DNA of 5,100 nt, taken from NCBI GenBank assembly GCA_014360945.1, contig JACIWM010000079.1, positions 1 to 5,100 of the forward strand. The letters are read 5' to 3'. Below are positions 5,003 to 5,100 of this stretch, piece by piece. The number at the start of each line of letters is the position of its first letter. Within the stretch, counting starts at the first letter, position 1. The translations under genes and the position numbers were made by a program. Origin of the DNA: Candidatus Bipolaricaulota bacterium. Lineage in GTDB: Bacteria > Bipolaricaulota > Bipolaricaulia > Bipolaricaulales > Bipolaricaulaceae. The notes under the pieces are model-generated. The model saw nothing but the letters and a program-made list of their open reading frames with translations, ran no database searches and had not been told where the DNA came from.

Positions 5003-5100
5003 GTGCGTGCTCTTGCTTTGGGCTGGAACTTGGAAGGGCCGGATCTCACCGTGGCCGAATTTTCCGAGGCCGAGTCCCTGGCCAGTTTCGATGCGGTTTT
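5003..5100 (+). CDS. Hypothetical protein, N-terminus only (partial; runs off window)
   Basis: An open frame of 32 complete codons begins at GTG 5003 and continues to the window edge. It starts MRALALGWNLEGPDLTV and goes on with acidic, codon-like sequence (AEFSEAESLASFDAV). I do not recognise the family. Support for a real gene is the uninterrupted frame, third-position composition like its neighbours, the small divergent spacer with ogt, and a TACAAT hexamer 7 nt upstream of the GTG. A TTG at 4976 in the same frame is an alternative start; a stop at 4970 closes the frame further up. There is no signal peptide or P-loop in the visible part. Function is unknown. Confidence 0.55.
   Translation, partial: MRALALGWNLEGPDLTVAEFSEAESLASFDAV

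Noticed and set aside
1..5100. CRISPR arrays, tRNA/rRNA genes, insertion sequences, attachment sites
   Set aside because: No regularly spaced repeats, cloverleaf-like segments, transposase motifs or inverted-repeat ends were seen; coding sequence fills nearly the whole window.

Overview
The window is compact, GC-rich bacterial DNA with almost no intergenic space. Seven protein-coding genes are supported and one of unknown function begins at the right edge. The cell appears to be a double-membraned (diderm) bacterium, because LptB and a neighbouring LptC/LptA-like protein belong to the lipopolysaccharide export machine. Some details recall deep-branching or thermophilic lineages: CTP synthase carries a DAGT...PYEHGE segment that I recall from Thermus-type enzymes, several genes lack a ribosome binding site, and starts are mixed ATG/GTG/TTG. 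SecG does not look like the Thermus one. I cannot name the lineage; a deep-branching diderm group is a guess only.

Left block (1-1548, minus strand): secG -> oppD -> oppF, the last cut by the window edge. Gaps are 9-10 nt and the secG stop codon lies inside the oppD Shine-Dalgarno sequence, so this reads as one translationally coupled operon. It joins the Sec translocon subunit SecG to the two ATPases of an oligopeptide importer. No permease or binding-protein gene lies upstream of them in the operon.

Centre block (1620-4514, plus strand): pyrG -> LptC/LptA-like periplasmic protein -> lptB, with 16- and 17-nt overlaps, so again one coupled operon. CTP from PyrG is needed for CMP-Kdo and phospholipid synthesis, and the two downstream genes belong to LPS transport, so the operon has an outer-envelope theme. 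The two blocks diverge from a 71-bp spacer in which the secG and pyrG promoters overlap in their -35 elements.

Right block (4487-5100): ogt, an O6-alkylguanine-DNA alkyltransferase on the minus strand, whose 3' end overlaps the lptB 3' end by 28 bp. Across a 42-bp spacer a divergent gene starts on the plus strand and runs off the window. The promoter-like sequences for pyrG and this last gene have the same geometry (TACAAT, 7 nt, start codon), which suggests leaderless transcripts. No RNA gene, CRISPR array, insertion sequence or convincing terminator was seen. Nothing here is a wholly new system; the most interesting material is regulatory architecture and the unusual gene groupings.
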